From Candidatus Avimonoglobus intestinipullorum (GTDB lineage Bacteria > Bacillota > Clostridia > UBA1381): a stretch of DNA of 18,027 nucleotides. The stretch's first letter is position 1. Every line of letters starts with the position of its first letter. Both the position numbers and the translations under genes were made by a program. The stretch covers positions 1 through 18,027 of the forward strand of contig DVND01000036.1 in NCBI GenBank assembly GCA_018714645.1, written 5' to 3'. The notes below the pieces were generated by a model. The model was not told where the DNA came from and searched no databases. It worked only from the letters and a program-made list of their open reading frames with translations. Of this stretch, positions 14,507-18,027 are shown piece after piece.

Positions 14507-16714
14507 TTGTTTTTTCTTAAACACAAATACACGGCTTGAGAAGTCTTCTTTATCCTTCAAATTCAAACCAAGATGCATCAGCCTATCACCGCCAAATTGG
14601 GCGCCGGATTCCTCCAAAATATAATTCGCATTTGTATCCAGCCCACGCAGTTGAATGCGCTCCACGGCGGGATTTGGCTTTGCCAGAACGGTATAGTAGA
14701 ACAGCAGTACTGTGTTCCCATCCTGCGATACATACTCCAGCGCCATATTATTGCCTTCAAAGGGCGAACGCAGCCGATACAGCGCACCGTTATGTATGAT
14801 ATCGCGGTATTTTTTATACTGCTGGATCTGTCCGCGTACGGCCTCCAATTCTTCGTCCGATAACAGCGCCAAATCCAGCTCATATCCAAACTGTCCCGTC
14901 ATCGCCACATCGCCGCGCATTTTGATGGACGCCGTCCGTCCCACCTGATGGTTCGGCACAGCGGAAACATGTGCGCCCATGGTACCTGCTGGATACACCA
15001 TGCTGGTTCCATATTGGATGAACAGCCGTTCCACAGCATCGGAATCATCGCTGGTCCAAATCTGCGGCATGTAATAGAGCATTCCCGGGTCAAACCGCCC
15101 GCCCCCGCCGGAACAGCCTTCAAACAACACCTGCGGGAACCGCGTTGTCAAAGTTTCCATAACATAGTACAGCCCGAGCATATAGCGGTGCGCAAACTCC
15201 GCCTGATGCTCCGGCGCGAGAAGCGCAGACCCCATCTCCGTCATGTTCCGGTTCATATCCCACTTCACATATGTGATCGGCGCGCTGTCCAGCACCGCCG
15301 CCACCGCGTCAATGATATACGCGCATACATCCTGCCGGGATAAATCCAAAATCAACTGCCTGCGCCCCAGGCTCAGGCGGCGGTTTGCCACATGGATGCA
15401 CCAATCGGGATGGGCTCGGAACAAGTCGCTGTCGGGGGATACCATCTCCGGCTCAAACCACAGTCCGAACTGCATCCCCAGCTCCACTACCTTGTTCGCC
15501 AACCCATCAATGCCGTCGGGCAGTTTTCTGCGGTCGACAACCCAATCTCCCAGGGAGCAATCGTCCAAATCCCGCTTTCCAAACCAACCGTCATCCAAAA
15601 CCATCAAATCCACGCCGACACTTTTTGCTTTTTTCGCAATGTTCAAAATCTTCTCTTCATTGAAGTTAAAGTAAGTCGCTTCCCAATTGTTAATCAATAC
15701 CGGCCGCGGCGCATCGCGGTATGCCCCCCTGCACAGCCGCGTCCTGTAGAGGTCATGGAACCTGCGGGACATCTTTCCAAAGCCCGCGTCAGAGTACACC
15801 ATCACCACCTCCGGCGTCTGAAATTCGTCCCCTGCGTCCAGCTTCCAGGCAAAGTCAAATGGATGTAAGCCAATCCGCACCCGCGTCATATCCAACTGAT
15901 CCACATCGGCCTCCGCAATAAAATTACCGCTGTAAACCAGGCTAAATCCATATACGTCGCCATGTTCCTCCCCCGCATCCCGTCCGGACAGGGCGATAAA
16001 CGGGTTATGTACATGGGAGCTTGCGCCGCGTTTGGAATCAATCCCCTGATACCCGTTGGTGAGCGGGTTTTTGTGGATATGCCGCTCCCGCGCCCAAGAG
16101 CCGTCCAGGTGGGTCAAATCCCAATCCTTTCCGTAAAAATCCACATTGGCGCTCATGACCGTTTGCAGCGTTATTGCATCCTTGCCGCCGTTTTCAAACC
16201 GCACGCTGCGGGCGATGGCGTCCTGCTCTTCAAACACCGTGTAGGACAGTACGGCGCATAGCCCGGTCAGTTCGTCCTTCAAATCGATTTCCAGCGTAGA
16301 TACACGGTCGCCCGGCTCCGCATAGGTCGCCGGCAGCCCTTTTAATGCTTTTTTCCCCTCAAAAACACGGTAGCCCGCATAATGGAATTCTGTGATCCGG
16401 TTCCCATCCTTATACTGGGCGTGAAACGCCGGGCTGCGCAGGTCTCCGTGCCCGTAGCAGGGGTATTCCTGCGGCAAAACCTCTGCACAGACCACCTGTT
16501 CCGCGCGGCTGCCATCCATTCCGAAATACGCCGCATTATCCGCCATAAAGCCCGGCCTGGGGTCTAAGTCAACAATACGTTCCATCTGCCCCACTGTGCC
16601 AATCCGCTTTCCATAATGCAAATGCACCAGATATTTTTCATCGTACACCGTAAAGATATAGCTGGAAGCCTTTGTCTCCAAATAAAATGTAGACTCCTCC
16701 ACTCTGATTGCCAT
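14504..16714 (-). CDS. Alpha-galactosidase, glycoside hydrolase family 36
   Basis: This 736-residue enzyme releases alpha-linked galactose from melibiose, raffinose or stachyose. No signal peptide is seen, so it is probably cytosolic. It has the GH36 layout: an N-terminal beta-sandwich (about 1-330), a TIM barrel (about 340-640) and a C-terminal beta domain. Catalytic landmarks are NNWEATYF (342-349), DDGWFG (374-379), YVKWDMNR with nucleophile Asp486, the substrate loop EGCSGGGGRFD (532-542) and WTSDDSDA with the acid/base Asp at 556 by homology. Length is close to the tetrameric AgaA type (about 730). ATG 16714 follows GGGAGG with 7-8 nt spacing. No transporter or sugar regulator lies beside it. 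Confidence 0.95.
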   Translation of the reverse strand: MAIRVEESTFYLETKASSYIFTVYDEKYLVHLHYGKRIGTVGQMERIVDLDPRPGFMADNAAYFGMDGSRAEQVVCAEVLPQEYPCYGHGDLRSPAFHAQYKDGNRITEFHYAGYRVFEGKKALKGLPATYAEPGDRVSTLEIDLKDELTGLCAVLSYTVFEEQDAIARSVRFENGGKDAITLQTVMSANVDFYGKDWDLTHLDGSWARERHIHKNPLTNGYQGIDSKRGASSHVHNPFIALSGRDAGEEHGDVYGFSLVYSGNFIAEADVDQLDMTRVRIGLHPFDFAWKLDAGDEFQTPEVVMVYSDAGFGKMSRRFHDLYRTRLCRGAYRDAPRPVLINNWEATYFNFNEEKILNIAKKAKSVGVDLMVLDDGWFGKRDLDDCSLGDWVVDRRKLPDGIDGLANKVVELGMQFGLWFEPEMVSPDSDLFRAHPDWCIHVANRRLSLGRRQLILDLSRQDVCAYIIDAVAAVLDSAPITYVKWDMNRNMTEMGSALLAPEHQAEFAHRYMLGLYYVMETLTTRFPQVLFEGCSGGGGRFDPGMLYYMPQIWTSDDSDAVERLFIQYGTSMVYPAGTMGAHVSAVPNHQVGRTASIKMRGDVAMTGQFGYELDLALLSDEELEAVRGQIQQYKKYRDIIHNGALYRLRSPFEGNNMALEYVSQDGNTVLLFYYTVLAKPNPAVERIQLRGLDTNANYILEESGAQFGGDRLMHLGLNLKDKEDFSSRVFVFKKKQ

Positions 16715-16748
16715 ATACGCATTCCTCCCAAATTATAATGATGCTTCC

Positions 16749-16776
16749 ATTGTACCACATCCTTCCTTAAAGTCAA
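16749..16776 (-). promoter_or_regulatory. Promoter of the alpha-galactosidase gene
   Basis: Minus-strand TTGACT (16776-16771) and TACAAT (16754-16749) are 16 nt apart. The predicted start near 16742 leaves a leader of about 28 nt. It lies back to back with the cysK promoter, the two -35 boxes being 8 nt apart. No clear catabolite-responsive element was recognised. Confidence 0.65.
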
Positions 16777-16784
16777 TACAAATC

Positions 16785-16813
16785 TTGATTTTCCGCCCGG
16801 TACATGATATAAT
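16785..16813 (+). promoter_or_regulatory. Promoter of cysK
   Basis: TTGATT (16785-16790) and a perfect TATAAT (16808-16813) with 17 nt spacing. The predicted start near 16820 leaves about 26 nt before the ATG, too short for a riboswitch or T-box. Confidence 0.7.
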
Positions 16814-16845
16814 CAATTCAAAATGCTTGAAAGGAGCGGTCTGTC

Positions 16846-17772
16846 ATGCGTATTTACAAATCCATCACAGAGTTAGTGGGGCACACGCCGCTGTTGGAAT
16901 TGACCAATTACGAGCGAGAAAATCAAATTGAAGCCACACTTCTTGCAAAACTGGAGGCGTTCAACCCTGCGGGCAGCGCAAAGGACCGCATTGCGAAAGC
17001 GATGCTGGACGACGCCGAACAGCGCGGCTTCCTAAAGCCCGGCGCAACCATTATCGAGCCCACCAGCGGCAATACGGGCATCGGCCTCGCGGCGGTGGCG
17101 GCGGCGCGGGGATATCGCCTGATTCTCACCATGCCGGAGACCATGAGCGTGGAGCGGCGGAACCTGCTGAAGGCTTATGGGGCGCAAATCGTGCTGACAG
17201 ACGGTGCAAAAGGTATGCGCGGCGCAATCGAGAAGGCCGAAGAGCTGCACCGGGACACGCCTGGGAGCTTCATTCCCGGCCAATTCGAAAATCCGGCCAA
17301 CCCCGCGGTACACAAAGCCACAACCGGCCCGGAAATCTGGACGGATACAGATGGCGCGGTGGATATTTTTGTCGCGGGCGTGGGTACCGGCGGCACCATC
17401 ACAGGCGTTGGGCAGTATCTGAAGGAACAAAACCCCGCAATACAGGTCGTTGCTGTGGAACCCGCGGATTCCCCGGTCCTGTCGAAAGGGAAAGCCGGGC
17501 CGCACCAGCTGCAGGGCATCGGCGCCGGGTTCGTCCCGGATACATTGGATCCATCTGTGTATGATGAAATCATCACCGTTTCCACGGAAGAGGCCTTTGC
17601 AGCGGGAAACGCACTGGCAAAGCGCGAAGGGATCCTGGTCGGCATCTCTTCCGGCGCGGCGCTCCATGCAGCGGCGCAGGTGGCAAAACGCCCGGGAAAT
17701 AAAGGCAAGACCGTCGTGGTGCTCCTGCCGGATACCGGCGAACGGTACTTGTCCACCCCCATGTTCTCGTGA
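16846..17772 (+). CDS. cysK: Cysteine synthase (O-acetylserine sulfhydrylase)
   Basis: This 308-residue PLP enzyme makes cysteine from O-acetylserine and sulfide in the cytosol. The PLP lysine is Lys46 in NPAGSAKDRIA (Ala replaces the common Val of SVKDR). Further signatures are PTSGNTG (72-78), the phosphate loop GVGTGGTITG and SSGAAL near the C-terminus. The end GERYLSTPMF is typical of CysK rather than of cystathionine beta-synthases. Length is normal (about 305-310). AAAGGAGCGG lies upstream of ATG 16846. It appears monocistronic, with its own promoter and terminator. Confidence 0.95.
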   Translation: MRIYKSITELVGHTPLLELTNYERENQIEATLLAKLEAFNPAGSAKDRIAKAMLDDAEQRGFLKPGATIIEPTSGNTGIGLAAVAAARGYRLILTMPETMSVERRNLLKAYGAQIVLTDGAKGMRGAIEKAEELHRDTPGSFIPGQFENPANPAVHKATTGPEIWTDTDGAVDIFVAGVGTGGTITGVGQYLKEQNPAIQVVAVEPADSPVLSKGKAGPHQLQGIGAGFVPDTLDPSVYDEIITVSTEEAFAAGNALAKREGILVGISSGAALHAAAQVAKRPGNKGKTVVVLLPDTGERYLSTPMFS

Positions 17773-17800
17773 AAAAACAGGGCCTAGGCCCTGTTTTTTT
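17773..17800. terminator. Bidirectional intrinsic terminator after cysK
   Basis: AAAAACAGGGCC (17773-17784) faces GGCCCTGTTTTT, giving a strong stem with A-run and T-run flanks that works in both directions. The stop codon of the convergent small protein (TAG, 17786-17784) lies in its apex. Confidence 0.9.
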
Positions 17801-17960
17801 TATGTTGAAACTGTTCGCAGGCCTTTTGCCCCGCCTTGACCCGTTTTGACCGTTTGCAAATACAATGCCCGGCAGGGATTTTTCGGAACGCTCTTTCTAT
17901 ATAAACGTAATGCTGGATAAAATGCTTGCACACGCCGCAAATTTGCTGATCCTCCATCAT
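17784..17960 (-). CDS. Small cysteine-rich protein of unknown function
   Basis: About 58 residues beginning MMEDQQICGVCKHF. Spaced cysteines and histidines form the pattern C-x2-C-x-H near the start, GHCIC in the middle and ACEQF near the end, which suggests a small zinc- or iron-binding fold. The C-terminal half is rich in Lys and Arg. Similar short proteins with CxxCxHF, GHC and ACExF exist in Clostridia to my recollection, none with a known function. I prefer the ATG at 17960 (or the adjacent one at 17957), with GGAAGGGGTGAT upstream, over the longer frame from 18002. It converges on cysK and ends inside the shared terminator. Confidence 0.65.
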   Translation of the reverse strand: MMEDQQICGVCKHFIQHYVYIERAFRKIPAGHCICKRSKRVKAGQKACEQFQHKKNRA

Positions 17961-18010
17961 TATCACCCCTTCCATCAAAACGATTGCGGCAATAAAAATC
18001 ACCTAAATTT

Positions 18011-18016
18011 ATTATA
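18011..18016 (-). promoter_or_regulatory. Probable -10 box of the small Cys-rich gene
   Basis: Minus-strand TATAAT is a perfect -10 about 51 nt before the ATG at 17960. The matching -35 would lie beyond the window end, so the promoter is only half visible. Confidence 0.45.
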
Positions 18017-18027
18017 CATGAAAAAAA

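Noticed and set aside
15392..15868. 158-codon plus-strand frame opposite the alpha-galactosidase
   Set aside because: No domain, no ribosome binding site, and entirely contained in a well-supported GH36 gene.
16714..16846. Riboswitch or T-box upstream of cysK
   Set aside because: The gap is 131 nt and is filled by two promoters; the cysK leader is only about 26 nt.

Overview
The window looks like chromosomal core sequence from a strictly anaerobic, low-to-mid GC Gram-positive bacterium of the class Clostridia, perhaps Oscillospirales or Christensenellales. The grounds are protein style and gene content: ferredoxin-dependent 2-oxoacid oxidoreductase, a six-gene Rnf complex in the order CDGEAB, a flavin reductase-rubredoxin fusion, the nadK-argR-recN order typical of Firmicutes, purine-rich Shine-Dalgarno sites and sigma-A-like promoters. 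The taxon is an inference; no marker search was possible. No RNA gene, CRISPR array, insertion sequence or phage gene was seen, and no gap between genes exceeds about 250 bases.

Layout. (1) Positions 1-2883, minus strand: a small operon with a P-loop ATPase (apparently starting at CTG), a two-cluster ferredoxin subunit (korD), and the alpha (korA) and beta (korB) subunits of a 2-oxoacid:ferredoxin oxidoreductase. The expected gamma subunit is absent. Immediately behind korB, and out of frame with it, lies a fragment of a ribosomal S1-type RNA-binding domain running off the window edge, which points to an assembly chimera or a real deletion. (2) Positions 3059-6450, minus strand: nadK, argR, recN and an RseC-family membrane protein, tightly packed behind one promoter. 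(3) Positions 6693-11555, plus strand: rnfC, D, G, E, A, B, transcribed divergently from nadK; the shared gap holds two promoters, an AT-rich inverted repeat and a GC-rich leader hairpin. (4) Positions 11728-14474, plus strand: a flavin reductase-rubredoxin fusion (Hrb type), then ftsH with its own promoter. (5) Positions 14504-16714, minus strand: a GH36 alpha-galactosidase, divergent from cysK (16846-17772, plus). (6) Positions 17784-17960, minus strand: a small cysteine-rich protein of unknown function, convergent with cysK.

How the genes fit together. Kor makes reduced ferredoxin from 2-oxoacids; Rnf oxidises ferredoxin with NAD+ and pumps Na+ or H+; NadK turns NAD+ into NADP+; Hrb is a likely electron carrier to oxygen- or NO-detoxifying flavoproteins; RseC is linked in E. 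coli to the Rnf-like Rsx complex. Most of the window is therefore low-potential electron and NAD(P) metabolism, with housekeeping genes (recN, argR, ftsH, cysK) and one sugar hydrolase beside it. I do not see a clearly new biological system. The points most worth checking are the S1/korB junction, the CTG-started ATPase beside kor, the nadK/rnf control region and the small Cys-rich protein.
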